From Elizabethkingia meningoseptica_A (GTDB lineage: Bacteria; Bacteroidota; Bacteroidia; Flavobacteriales; Weeksellaceae), in NCBI RefSeq assembly GCF_045762675.1, contig NZ_JBJDLK010000001.1:248001-312000 (forward strand): DNA of 64,000 nucleotides, read 5' to 3'. A model generated the notes under the pieces. The model saw nothing but the letters and a program-made list of their open reading frames with translations, had not been told where the DNA came from and did no database searches. The stretch's first letter is position 1, and every line of letters starts with the position of its first letter. The position numbers were made by a program, and so were the translations under genes. Positions 52,742 through 60,796 of the stretch are shown here, one piece after another.

Positions 52742-53145
52742 AAGTTTGTTTTAATAGCAGATTGTTCTTTTTTTACAGCTCTCTGGAAATAAATATAGCC
52801 TAATAGCAAACAGGCAAATACACTGAAGAATGTAATAGATGCATTTTTTAGCTGTTGCGGAGTACTTCTTACCGTTTCAAAAATATAGATGATAACAGGC
52901 CACAGGAAAAAAGAAACAAACCGAAGTAAAGGTTTTGTTCTTATCCACTGGGAGATATTCATAAATATTGGAATAATGGCAATACACATGATAGCAATTC
53001 CTCTGTAGATCGTACTTTCATACTGTCCGAATAGGTTACCATAAAGCTCTTTTTCATTGCCCATATCTGCATATAGCAGAATAGCCGCCAAAATAAAGCT
53101 TCCAATGCATATAGAAAGATATAATATTATTATTTTTTTTAGCAT
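52738..53145 (-). CDS. hypothetical membrane protein (135 aa)
   Basis: A small protein with four predicted membrane helices (about residues 5-25, 45-65, 75-93 and 103-122). No family is recognised. Its stop codon overlaps the ATG of the phosphodiesterase-like gene by 4 bases, so the two are translationally coupled and probably linked in function. Its own TATCTTTG box is at 53162-53169. No polar functional motif was seen. Confidence 0.78.
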   Translation of the reverse strand: MLKKIIILYLSICIGSFILAAILLYADMGNEKELYGNLFGQYESTIYRGIAIMCIAIIPIFMNISQWIRTKPLLRFVSFFLWPVIIYIFETVRSTPQQLKNASITFFSVFACLLLGYIYFQRAVKKEQSAIKTNL

Positions 53146-53161
53146 GTCTGAATTTTGCTAA

Positions 53162-53169
53162 CAAAGATA
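53162..53169 (-). promoter_or_regulatory. candidate -7 box (TATCTTTG) for the membrane protein/PDE unit
   Basis: Exact TAnnTTTG match on the minus strand, 17 bases ahead of the ATG at 53145. Confidence 0.5.
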
Positions 53170-53382
53170 AAAATCTTTTGCTGTTCCCTGCGAACAGGAC
53201 TGTTTAAAAATTAACATAATAATCAATGTTCATCATTATTTAATAATGAAAAATGATAGGCAGATTAAAAACTATCTAGTTTATTCTGTTAACGGATTTC
53301 AGGAAGGTTAAACGATAAAACTTATATTTTCAGATGATATAAAATGATACAAGTGTTTGTTTTATTCTGAATTTCAAGTTGT

Positions 53383-53390
53383 TATGTTTG
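53383..53390 (+). promoter_or_regulatory. candidate -7 box (TATGTTTG) for the Cys-rich peptide gene
   Basis: Exact TAnnTTTG match 25 bases before the ATG at 53415. A TTG at 53357-53359 is a possible -33 element with a slightly long spacing. Confidence 0.5.
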
Positions 53391-53414
53391 TGCTGGTTTT
53401 AAATTCTTTTTATT

Positions 53415-53651
53415 ATGAAAAATAACAAACTTAAATGTTTTGATACAGGTTTAAAAGCTTTGCTTTCAAGAAAGCAACTAAGAAATGTATACGGAGGATA
53501 TAGTGATCTCACAAAAGAGGATCATGACCCTAATGATCCTTATTGCGGAGGGGGGAATATGTGTACATCAAACAAGGATTGTCCGCCGGGGACTGGTTGT
53601 GGTTCTTTTGGCAAACCTGGAAATACGTGTTTAAGGTGCTTATCCTATTAA
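53415..53651 (+). CDS. bacteriocin-like Cys-rich precursor with double-glycine leader (78 aa)
   Basis: A 78-residue peptide. Residues 1-28 look like a leader: KALLSRKQLRNVYGG ends in Gly27-Gly28, the cleavage point used by C39-peptidase ABC exporters. The remaining 50 residues are hydrophilic and carry six Cys (44, 50, 56, 62, 72, 75) with many Gly and Pro. Such genes are annotated as bacteriocin-like in flavobacteria. There is no maturation enzyme, immunity gene or exporter in this window. A GLPGLI-family gene follows 74 bases later. Function is inferred, and it could also be a secreted Cys-rich peptide of another type. Confidence 0.75.
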   Translation: MKNNKLKCFDTGLKALLSRKQLRNVYGGYSDLTKEDHDPNDPYCGGGNMCTSNKDCPPGTGCGSFGKPGNTCLRCLSY

Positions 53652-53725
53652 ACATATGAAATTTTATTCCGGAATAATTATTAAAATTATTACTTTTAAT
53701 ATCCCACAGGACTAAAACCAATGAA

Positions 53726-54526
53726 ATGAAACTATACTTGTTTTTCTTCATTATTCTATACTATTCTTATCCTGCTCAGATGCAAACGTTTGTGTATCAT
53801 TTGCAATATAAAGAGGGAATTGAAAAAAGTACTGTATCAGAAAAAAACTTTTTGCTGGATATCTCAGGACGCAGTTCCATATTCCGGACTCCATTTGAGA
53901 AAAAGTCAGATTCTTTAATTTTTAACGGGAAGTTTGGACTTAGCAGTAGTTATGGTTTTGAGGAACAGTTATATATAAGCAAAAACCTGAATACTAATGA
54001 AGTACTCAGACAGGTTAAAAACTTATTTGGATTTTATTCAATAAAAATAGAAGAACAGCTTCATTGGAAAATATTACCGGATAAAAGTAAAATAGGGGAT
54101 TATGATGTACAAAAAGCTGAAGTAAACTATGGTGGAAGAAACTGGATTGCATGGTTTACAGCTGAGATCCCTGTCTATGAAGGCCCTTATGTGTTTTGTG
54201 GGCTGCCCGGTCTTATTGTAAAGATAGCTGATGATCAGAATGATTATACTTTTTCATTAACAGAAGTAAAAACTTTTAACGGACATCTATATCCGCGTAA
54301 AAAAGGAATTGTTATGGATTTTCCGACATTCAGGAAATTTTCTATGAACTATTATTCAGACCCTTTTGCAGAAGCTAAAGCCCGGAATATGCCAATGGCT
54401 AAAGAAGGTGAAAATGGAAATATAGTCCGCGCTACTCATAAAGAAATGAATGAAATGGCACAAAAATCCATAAGAGAAAGAGGAAGTAATCCCATAGAGT
54501 TAAATTATAAAAATGACTATAAGTAG
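53726..54526 (+). CDS. GLPGLI family protein
   Basis: A 266-residue secreted protein (signal to about residue 20, ending YPAQMQ). The name-giving motif CGLPGLIVKIAD is near residue 152, after WIAWFTAEIPVYEGPY; it belongs to a Bacteroidetes family of unknown role (TIGR01200). The first half is beta-rich. It lies 74 bases after the Cys-rich peptide in the same orientation. Members often sit beside TonB receptors or peptide-like genes; none is near here except the peptide. Confidence 0.92.
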   Translation: MKLYLFFFIILYYSYPAQMQTFVYHLQYKEGIEKSTVSEKNFLLDISGRSSIFRTPFEKKSDSLIFNGKFGLSSSYGFEEQLYISKNLNTNEVLRQVKNLFGFYSIKIEEQLHWKILPDKSKIGDYDVQKAEVNYGGRNWIAWFTAEIPVYEGPYVFCGLPGLIVKIADDQNDYTFSLTEVKTFNGHLYPRKKGIVMDFPTFRKFSMNYYSDPFAEAKARNMPMAKEGENGNIVRATHKEMNEMAQKSIRERGSNPIELNYKNDYK

Positions 54527-54680
54527 ACCATTACTGCATTTTTTAATTTTATATTTTTATCAAAATCATATTATGAATGGTTTTTTGATAGAAAAAAAAG
54601 ATGAAATAAAGGCATTGATTGTTAGAAGGAAAGGTAAAAAATGTTACATTTGTTATAACTAACCAATTAACAAATTATCT

Positions 54681-55091
54681 ATGAAAAAATTCATTTTGCC
54701 TTTAGCTGTTTTTGCACTTGTGGTTTCATGTAATAAGAAAACAACAGAAACTACAACTAAGTCCACAGATTCACTTACTACTAAAACGGAATCTGGAACA
54801 ACAACTTCAACGACAACAACAGAAGTTAAAACAGACGTTCCGAAATTTTCAAGCGAAGAAGTGAACAAAGGCTTAGCGGATTATCAGCAATTACTTACTG
54901 ACTATAAGACAGCTATCGCAAATAAGGATCAAGCAAAAATTACAGAATTAGCATCCAAATACCAGACTTGGAGTCAGGGTGCTGCTGCTTGGGTATCTAA
55001 ATTGAAACCTGAGGAGCAAAAACAATTTAGCGATTATATGATGAAAGTAGCTAAAGAGTGGACAGATGCTGCTCAGGCCGCTGCCAAATAA
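54681..55091 (+). CDS. small lipoprotein with Thr-rich linker (136 aa)
   Basis: A 136-residue lipoprotein: signal ends ALVVSC (Cys17), then a Thr/Ser/Lys-rich linker (residues about 21-50, with TTT runs) and a helical domain of about 85 residues with no Cys (KFSSEEVNKGLADYQQLLTDY and ELASKYQTWSQGAAAWVSKL). No known domain was recognised. It is expressed alone and ended by a strong terminator. It may be a periplasmic, outer-membrane-anchored helical protein. Confidence 0.82.
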   Translation: MKKFILPLAVFALVVSCNKKTTETTTKSTDSLTTKTESGTTTSTTTTEVKTDVPKFSSEEVNKGLADYQQLLTDYKTAIANKDQAKITELASKYQTWSQGAAAWVSKLKPEEQKQFSDYMMKVAKEWTDAAQAAAK

Positions 55092-55122
55092 TCGAAAATT
55101 AACGAAAAGTTCAACTTAATAA

Positions 55123-55158
55123 AAAAGCTTCTCATACCCATGAGAAGCTTTTCTTTTT
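55123..55158. terminator. terminator between the lipoprotein and YceI genes
   Basis: A 13-bp perfect stem AAAAGCTTCTCAT / ATGAGAAGCTTTT with loop ACCC and a T-rich exit on the plus strand. Confidence 0.88.
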
Positions 55159-55176
55159 GTATTGTGTCTGTGTATT

Positions 55177-55695
55177 TTATTGCGCTTTTGTAAACTCTAC
55201 ATTAGCAATAAGCTTCACTTCATCAGAAACCACTAAACCTCCTGCTTCGGTAGTCTGGCTCCATGAAAGTCCAAAATCTTTTCTATTGATTTTTCCGGAG
55301 ATCTCAAAACCTGCTCTTACAAAACCGAAAGGATCATTGATAATACCTCCGAATTCAGCATCTAATACCACTGGCTTGCTTACACCTTTAATCTCAAGGT
55401 TTCCTGCAATTTTACCGTTTTCAATACCCGATGTACTTGTAAATTTAATATCCGGGTGTTGTGCAGCAGCAAAGAAATCATCACTTTTTAAGTGGTTGTC
55501 TCTGTCTTTGTTTTTTGTGTTGATAGAATTAACATCAGCAGTGAAGTTAATTTTTGCATGATTGAAATCGTCATTTTCGCTTTCAATATTAGCATTGAAT
55601 ATTTGAAATTCACCGCTAACAGTTGAAATTACCATGTGTTTTACTTTAAATTGTACTTCAGAATGTGAAGGGTCTAAGTTCCATGTAGTTGCCAT
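55177..55695 (-). CDS. YceI family protein
   Basis: A 172-residue lipocalin-like protein. The family start WNLDPSHSEVQFKVKHMVISTVSGEF and the block DRDNHLKSDDFFAAAQHPDIKF are clear. Homologues bind isoprenoids or fatty-acid-derived lipids. This copy has no signal peptide, so it is expected in the cytoplasm, unlike the periplasmic E. coli YceI. It is transcribed alone; a terminator shared with the convergent lipoprotein follows. Confidence 0.93.
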   Translation of the reverse strand: MATTWNLDPSHSEVQFKVKHMVISTVSGEFQIFNANIESENDDFNHAKINFTADVNSINTKNKDRDNHLKSDDFFAAAQHPDIKFTSTSGIENGKIAGNLEIKGVSKPVVLDAEFGGIINDPFGFVRAGFEISGKINRKDFGLSWSQTTEAGGLVVSDEVKLIANVEFTKAQ

Positions 55696-55742
55696 AATTT
55701 TTTAATTTTTGGGGTTAATTAATATTTTTGTTTAACGTTTTT

Positions 55743-56570
55743 TTATCCTATCTGAAAGGAAAGCATTCCTATTGATCCATAAATTAACTGATCATTAAAA
55801 ATTTTGAGATGATCATTATTTTCTCTTAATGCATAAGTATATAACGAAGGAATATAATGCTCGGCTGTAGGGACAGCCATCCGGTTAGAAGAATTAATAT
55901 TCTGAAAGTTCAGCAACTCTTCCTGCTTGTCCTGTATCAAAAGATTTTTAAATGTCTCATTGGATTCTACGGCCCAGTCATAACCGGTTTCAGGTTGGTG
56001 CCAGTTCATCATTCTAAGGTTATGAACAATATTACCGCTTCCGATAATCAATATTCCTTTGTGTCTCAAATATTGCAGTTCACGGGCGAGTTCAAAGTGC
56101 TCTCTTGGAGATTTATGAACATCTATACTGAATTCTATTACCGGAATATCAGCATCCGGATAAAGGAATTTAATAACACTCCATGCACCATGATCCAGCC
56201 CCCACATCCTGTCCGGTTCAACAGGCGCAGCGTTTATTACCTCCGTAAGTTCATTTGCCAGTTCAGGACTTCCCGGGGCGGGATACTGAACAGCAAAAAG
56301 CTCAGGTGGAAAGCCGAAAAAGTCATGTATTGTTTTAGGATGAGGTACTGCAGTAACTTTTGTGCCGGATGTTTCCCAGTGTGCAGAAATACAAATGATA
56401 GCAGCAGGTTTGGGTATGGACTGTCCAACTTTTCTCCAGCCGTTGACAAAGTCATTTTCTTCAATTGCATTCATAGGGCTTCCGTGTCCGAGGAATAAGA
56501 CCGGCATTTTTTCGGTATTGGGAAGTCCGTTTGTGAATGTTCTTAATTGATTAAGTTCCATTGTATTCAT
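55743..56570 (-). CDS. ygiD: DODA-type extradiol aromatic ring-opening dioxygenase (YgiD family)
   Basis: A 275-residue class III extradiol dioxygenase. Metal and active-site histidines are in LFLGHGSPMNAIEE, PKTIHDFFGFP and SGNIVHNLRMMNW, plus ISAHWETSG. It opens catechol-type rings such as L-DOPA. ATG at 56570 or at 56561 (MELNQL) is possible. A TATTTTTG box lies 15 bases before the first one, so it has its own promoter. Confidence 0.9.
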   Translation of the reverse strand: MNTMELNQLRTFTNGLPNTEKMPVLFLGHGSPMNAIEENDFVNGWRKVGQSIPKPAAIICISAHWETSGTKVTAVPHPKTIHDFFGFPPELFAVQYPAPGSPELANELTEVINAAPVEPDRMWGLDHGAWSVIKFLYPDADIPVIEFSIDVHKSPREHFELARELQYLRHKGILIIGSGNIVHNLRMMNWHQPETGYDWAVESNETFKNLLIQDKQEELLNFQNINSSNRMAVPTAEHYIPSLYTYALRENNDHLKIFNDQLIYGSIGMLSFQIG

Positions 56571-56584
56571 CTCATTTAACAGAG

Positions 56585-56592
56585 CAAAAATA
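56585..56592 (-). promoter_or_regulatory. candidate -7 box (TATTTTTG) for the DODA gene
   Basis: Exact TAnnTTTG match on the minus strand, about 15 bases before the ATG at 56570. Confidence 0.5.
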
Positions 56593-56632
56593 CAATGGAA
56601 CTTATAGCCGGTTCATTGATGTATGATAACTT

Positions 56633-56977
56633 CTACGCTATAGGTAATCCATTGATGGATTTTTGTTCTGGTTGTAAAAGTGTAATAACCTGATTTTCAC
56701 CTACTATTCCAAGTACCAGACATTCGCTGAAAAAATTGGCAATTTGTTTTTTAGGGAAATTTACCACAGCAATAACCTGTTGTCCTATTAAAGCTTCCGG
56801 GGTATACAGGTCTGTAATTTGTGCAGAAGATTTTTTTATTCCCAGTTCGCCAAAATCTATTTCCAGTTGGTAGGCTGGCTTTCTGGCCTTTTCAAAAATT
56901 TTTGCATCCACAATTGTCCCTGCGCGCATATCTATCTTTTCAAAGTCATGCCAGGTAATTTCAGGTTTAATACTCAT
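56633..56977 (-). CDS. csaA: tRNA-binding protein CsaA
   Basis: A 114-residue OB-fold protein with the tRNA-binding domain found in CsaA: FEKIDMRAGTIVDA, KPAYQLEIDFGELGIKKSSAQI and VNFPKKQIANFFSECLVLGI. It binds tRNA or unfolded proteins as a dimer, helping export. The ATG overlaps the stop of the DUF1572-like gene by one base (TAATG), so they are translationally coupled. Confidence 0.95.
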   Translation of the reverse strand: MSIKPEITWHDFEKIDMRAGTIVDAKIFEKARKPAYQLEIDFGELGIKKSSAQITDLYTPEALIGQQVIAVVNFPKKQIANFFSECLVLGIVGENQVITLLQPEQKSINGLPIA

Positions 56978-57552
56978 TATTTATCTTTTGTATTTATGGT
57001 TTCGTCTGTAAAATGTTCTCTGTGCTTGGGTTTGCTAAACATATCCTGATTATAGCTTCCGGAGGCATTTCTGGGAATAGATAGACTTTTCCAGTTTTCA
57101 TTGCAAACCATTTTCCCAATATAAACGATTTGTCCCACATGATAAGGGTAGTGTGCCAGCTGCCGGTTGAGAGCCTCCATTACAGTATGCCCCTGATTCC
57201 GGATATAAATGATTTTTTCCAGATCATCGCTTGTCAGGGATTCCAGAGTGGTAAGAAATACATCCCAGCCTTTATGCCAGTATTCGATTAATTCTTCTTT
57301 GGTATTAAAATCATTTTCGAATTCACCATCACGGTTTCTCCATTCTTTCTCTCCGTCGGATGTGAAAATGTCCGTCCAGCGTGAAATCATATTGCCTGCA
57401 AGATGTTTTACAATAATAGCAATACTGTTACTCTCAGCATTATACTGCCAGAACAATTGTTCTTCTGTAAGCTGATCAAACGTTTTTTCTGCAAGTGCTC
57501 TGTAGTAAGCAAATTGCTTTTTTATACTCAATAAGTAATTATCATCATTCAT
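56977..57552 (-). CDS. DinB-like protein (DUF1572)
   Basis: A 191-residue four-helix-bundle protein of the DinB superfamily. The metal ligands are likely H50 (IIVKHLAGNM), H134 and H138 (QLAHYPYHVGQ). Family members are metal-dependent and linked to thiol transfer or stress. It precedes csaA in a two-gene unit with a one-base overlap. A third DinB-superfamily protein is at 60797-61321. Confidence 0.88.
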   Translation of the reverse strand: MNDDNYLLSIKKQFAYYRALAEKTFDQLTEEQLFWQYNAESNSIAIIVKHLAGNMISRWTDIFTSDGEKEWRNRDGEFENDFNTKEELIEYWHKGWDVFLTTLESLTSDDLEKIIYIRNQGHTVMEALNRQLAHYPYHVGQIVYIGKMVCNENWKSLSIPRNASGSYNQDMFSKPKHREHFTDETINTKDK

Positions 57553-57754
57553 TTTGTATGATTTATTCCTTATAAAGGTAAGAAATAAGTGTGATTTTTA
57601 ATGACTTTTTCCTGAATATATCGTTCTTTAAGCCTGTATTTTGAACTATGAAAAAAGAAAGTAAGCCAGAAATGATATTTTAATTAGATTTACATAAACA
57701 CTTCATTCAATCATCTTTGGATATAAAAGTACATCTTTCTAAAAATATTGATAC

Positions 57755-58270
57755 ATGGTATTAAAAACTATTTTCGCAAAACAAGCATTAAAAGCATATA
57801 AAAATATTTTATTAATATTTTTAGGTTTGTTATTATCCAGTTGTACATCATACAGTAGATACTCTTCTGATAACACTATTTCAGAGAAAACGGAATTCTA
57901 CGCAGGTGGTAATTATTATCGATATACTAATGATTCACTAAAGGTTACTATGCTATTATATGGTGCCTATGTATACGCACAAGATAAAAAGATGTACAAA
58001 AAGATTCTGAAAAGTAAAGAATTTACAGATGTGGTTTCTTTTCCTTCACCTAATAAATTATTATATGCCTTTACAACCTATCATAATAAAGCTATGCAAT
58101 TCAAAGCCTTTATTGATCTTTCGGTTGGCAGAAAAAGATCATATCCGAAAGGATATTATACGAAAACTATCAAATGTGATAAAAAAAATAAAGTTACACT
58201 AACTATCATAGATAAATTCGATATAAACGGGGCTCAGTTTTTAATGGATAATTTTAAATGTATTGAATGA
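57755..58270 (+). CDS. hypothetical lipoprotein (171 aa)
   Basis: A 171-residue protein with an unusually long N-terminal region before the lipobox LLSSC (Cys30). The mature part has DSLKVTMLLYGAYVYAQDKKMYKKIL and a C-terminal part with KVTLTIIDKFDINGAQFLMDNF. It is basic and Tyr/Lys-rich; no family was recognised. It is convergent with alkB, 9 bases apart. The ATG at 57755 is the first in the frame; a later start would shorten the signal. Confidence 0.72.
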   Translation: MVLKTIFAKQALKAYKNILLIFLGLLLSSCTSYSRYSSDNTISEKTEFYAGGNYYRYTNDSLKVTMLLYGAYVYAQDKKMYKKILKSKEFTDVVSFPSPNKLLYAFTTYHNKAMQFKAFIDLSVGRKRSYPKGYYTKTIKCDKKNKVTLTIIDKFDINGAQFLMDNFKCIE

Positions 58271-58279
58271 TTTAATGAT

Positions 58280-58894
58280 TTAATGAACTCCCGCAATAGT
58301 ACGGAATGTTAAGTTGATTCTTTCTTTAAAGAATTTTTTTGTAGGTGGCAGGCGGTGCAGCCAGTTGTCCTGAGTTTCACCTTTCATTACCAGCAGGCTG
58401 CCATGTTCCAATGTAAGCGCTACCTTTTCCTGTGTTTTTTTATGTTTGAAGGCGAACGTTCTCTCTGCTCCAAAGCTCATAGAACCGATAGCACCATGTT
58501 TTTTCAGGTCTTTCTCGGCATCACTGTGCCATGCCATGCCTTCCTCACCGGAATGGTAAAGGTTCAGCAGACATGAATTATAAGTTTCTCCAGTACCTTC
58601 TTCGGCAAGCTTTTTCAGTATTAAGAGATTGTCTGTCCAGGGAAGTGCCGTTTTAGTTGCATTAGAATAGGTGTATTCGAAAGGCAGGTCACCATACCAT
58701 GCAACTTTTCGTCTGGTCAGTATTTTTTTTCCAAAAATTACGGCTTCATCATTACGCCATTCAATTTCATTTAATAAAACATTAAAGAAATAGTTAGCCT
58801 CTTCAAGACTGAATATTTTGCCATAATAATTAACGGTACCATCTTTTGGAAGCAGATTGGCTGTACTGTCTGTTTCTCTTTCAAATAATTCCAT
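58280..58894 (-). CDS. alkB: alpha-ketoglutarate-dependent dioxygenase AlkB
   Basis: A 204-residue Fe(II)/2OG dioxygenase that removes methyl groups from 1-methyladenine and 3-methylcytosine. Metal ligands H123 and D125 (AWHSDAEKD) and H180 (NWLHRLPP), and 2OG-binding arginines R192 and R198 (ERINLTFRTI). YSNATKTALPWTDNL near residue 76 matches the nucleotide recognition lid. The start overlaps the end of the Ada zinc-domain gene by 14 bases. It is the last gene of the alkylation-response unit. Confidence 0.95.
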   Translation of the reverse strand: MELFERETDSTANLLPKDGTVNYYGKIFSLEEANYFFNVLLNEIEWRNDEAVIFGKKILTRRKVAWYGDLPFEYTYSNATKTALPWTDNLLILKKLAEEGTGETYNSCLLNLYHSGEEGMAWHSDAEKDLKKHGAIGSMSFGAERTFAFKHKKTQEKVALTLEHGSLLVMKGETQDNWLHRLPPTKKFFKERINLTFRTIAGVH

Positions 58895-59126
58895 ATTTCC
58901 ATTTTTTATACGCCGCTCTCATGCAATGTCCGCATGGACGGTAGGCATGATCTATAGCTTCTTTTAAGGAAGAAAAGAAAACCCGGTTGTCTCTTTTCAT
59001 ACGTTTACCCGATTTACAATCGAGTGTTCCATAAATTTTAAGCTGACTGTTTCCTCCGAATAAAATTATCTGTTTCTGTATTTTACTCCTGAGTTCTGCA
59101 TCTGATATTTCAGTATGTTTTATCAT
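58881..59126 (-). CDS. stand-alone Ada zinc-binding domain protein (81 aa)
   Basis: An 81-residue protein equivalent to the N-terminal Ada domain that takes methyl groups from phosphotriesters. The pattern YGTLDCKSGKRMKRDNRVFF then YRPCGHC keeps Cys37, Cys65 and Cys68, but the position equivalent to Ada Cys42 is Lys41, so only three of the usual four zinc cysteines are present. The gene is one base from the 2OG oxygenase and overlaps alkB by 14 bases. Whether it binds zinc or acts as a methyl acceptor is open. Confidence 0.9.
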   Translation of the reverse strand: MIKHTEISDAELRSKIQKQIILFGGNSQLKIYGTLDCKSGKRMKRDNRVFFSSLKEAIDHAYRPCGHCMRAAYKKWKYGII

Positions 59127-59127
59127 G

Positions 59128-59841
59128 CTAATTTAAGGCATCATGGAATATAATACTTAAAGTAAATCTGCTTCCGCTTTTCACTTCACTTACGCCATGT
59201 TTCATATTGACACGGTAATATCCTTTCGAACCTTTTTCCGGTTTGAAGTTCGTGGTAAAAATGATGAGGTCACCTTTTTCCGGAGTCAGCACAATGGCTT
59301 TGGATTGTGCTCTTGGAATTTGTTGTGTCAATACAAATTCTCCTCCTGAAAAATCTTCACCCGGCTGACTGAGCATTAATACCATTTGTATGGGAAAATA
59401 AACATCACCGTAAAGATCCTGATGGAGTGTATTAAAACCGCCCTTGCCATATTTCAGGATTAATGGGGTTGCTTTCTCCTGATTGACGGAATAGCATTCA
59501 GCAAGTAATTCCTGATGGGTTGACGGGAATTGTTTGTCTATATTCAGCGCTTTGAACCAGGCATTGGCAATAGGAGCGAGGTAGGAATATACATGGGTGC
59601 GGATGTTTTGAATAATATCCGGAAGGGGATAATTAAAATATTTGTATTCTCCCGCTCCGAAGCGATAACGTTCCATTATTACTTTCTTGCGGTATGCTCC
59701 CGGATGGTCATAATGGTTTTTCAGGTTTTCGCATTCCTGATGGCTCAGAAGGCGGGGAATAACAGCATAGCCATGTCGATGCATTTCTTCTGCTATATTT
59801 CCCCAATCTGTATTTTCTATTTTTTGAATGAGGTCTGCCAT
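59128..59841 (-). CDS. 2OG-Fe(II) oxygenase in the Ada/AlkB operon
   Basis: A 237-residue Fe(II)/2-oxoglutarate oxygenase of the prolyl-hydroxylase (PKHD-like) fold, distinct from AlkB. The iron triad is H140-D142 (LHQDLYGDVYFPIQ) with H215 (NMKHGVSEV), and R225 (SGSRFTLSIIFHD) binds 2-oxoglutarate. It lies between the HTH-methyltransferase gene (10 bases) and the Ada zinc-domain gene (1 base), so it is in the alkylation operon. Its substrate is unknown; a repair or tolerance role is inferred from context. Confidence 0.9.
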   Translation of the reverse strand: MADLIQKIENTDWGNIAEEMHRHGYAVIPRLLSHQECENLKNHYDHPGAYRKKVIMERYRFGAGEYKYFNYPLPDIIQNIRTHVYSYLAPIANAWFKALNIDKQFPSTHQELLAECYSVNQEKATPLILKYGKGGFNTLHQDLYGDVYFPIQMVLMLSQPGEDFSGGEFVLTQQIPRAQSKAIVLTPEKGDLIIFTTNFKPEKGSKGYYRVNMKHGVSEVKSGSRFTLSIIFHDALN

Positions 59842-59851
59842 GATACGGAAA

Positions 59852-60697
59852 TTAAAAATCAGCGTTTACCTTTGCCTGTTCCCATCCGATAATAGCGGTT
59901 TTACGGGTAGGACCCCACATATAACCGCCTATTTTTCCGGTTGACTGAATCACGCGATGACACGGAATAAGAAACGCAACAGGATTACTACCCACTGCAG
60001 ATCCCACTGCCCGCGATGCTTTTGGATTATTAAGCTGCTCCGCCAGATGTCCATACGTTGTAAGCTCACCCAATGGTACTTTTAGCAATGCTTCCCATAC
60101 TTTTAGCTGGAATTCAGTCCCTTTAAGGTGAAGTTTTATTTTGTTGATATGCTGCCAGTCCTCATTGAAAATAGAAAGTGCATTTTCCTGAAAAATATCT
60201 TTTTTCTCCTGAAAAGAAGCATTTGGAAATTGCTTCTTTAGTTGCTGTAACGCTTCTGATTTATCTTCATAAAAAGTCATTGCACAGATTCCTTTTACAG
60301 TAGATGCAATAAATACAGGACCAAAAGAACTGTCAAAGAAATGGTAATTGATGTTCAGGTTTTCACCACCGTTCTTATATTCAAAAGGCGTCATCCCTTC
60401 GATATTGATAAACAAATCGTGTAATCTTCCTGTTCCTGAAAGTCCTGTTTCATAGGCAGCCTCTGCCAGTGTGGCATTTTGCTTCAGCAGCCCTTTTGCA
60501 TGCTGCAGACTGATATACTGCAGAAATTTTTTGGGTGATGTACCCGCCCAGTCACTGAATATCCGCTGGAAATGATACGGGCTTACGTGTACATTTTCTG
60601 CAATATCCTCAAGGCTTGGCTGTTCTTTGAAGTGTTGCTGAATATATTCTATGGCTTCTGCAACACGTTGAAAATTAATATCTGATTGTGGTTTCAT
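59852..60697 (-). CDS. fused AraC-type HTH and O6-methylguanine-DNA methyltransferase (Ada-like)
   Basis: A 281-residue fusion: an AraC HTH at about residues 8-108 (LEDIAENVHVSPYHFQRIFSDWAGTSPKKF), a ribonuclease-like spacer (about 117-190), and the methyltransferase domain with RAVGSAVGSNPVAFLIPCHRVI (acceptor C246, arginine finger R229). It lacks the Ada zinc domain, which is encoded separately two genes later. It repairs O6-methylguanine and, by Ada analogy, activates transcription of the operon it heads. Activation by the separate domain is unproven. Confidence 0.93.
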   Translation of the reverse strand: MKPQSDINFQRVAEAIEYIQQHFKEQPSLEDIAENVHVSPYHFQRIFSDWAGTSPKKFLQYISLQHAKGLLKQNATLAEAAYETGLSGTGRLHDLFINIEGMTPFEYKNGGENLNINYHFFDSSFGPVFIASTVKGICAMTFYEDKSEALQQLKKQFPNASFQEKKDIFQENALSIFNEDWQHINKIKLHLKGTEFQLKVWEALLKVPLGELTTYGHLAEQLNNPKASRAVGSAVGSNPVAFLIPCHRVIQSTGKIGGYMWGPTRKTAIIGWEQAKVNADF

Positions 60698-60796
60698 TTC
60701 TATTTTATTTGTAACAAAATTCTAATAATCTGAATTAAAATAAAACCCGAATCTTGCTTAATTTATAAACGAATGCTGTGTTGAAATATTTTAAAT

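Noticed and set aside
54740..54840. Low-complexity ACA/ACT-rich stretch
   Set aside because: It codes for the Thr-rich linker of a small lipoprotein; it is not a mobile or regulatory repeat.
55857..56498. 213-residue open frame on the plus strand
   Set aside because: Antisense to the DODA dioxygenase, whose active-site motifs are intact. No start signal or family similarity on the plus strand.
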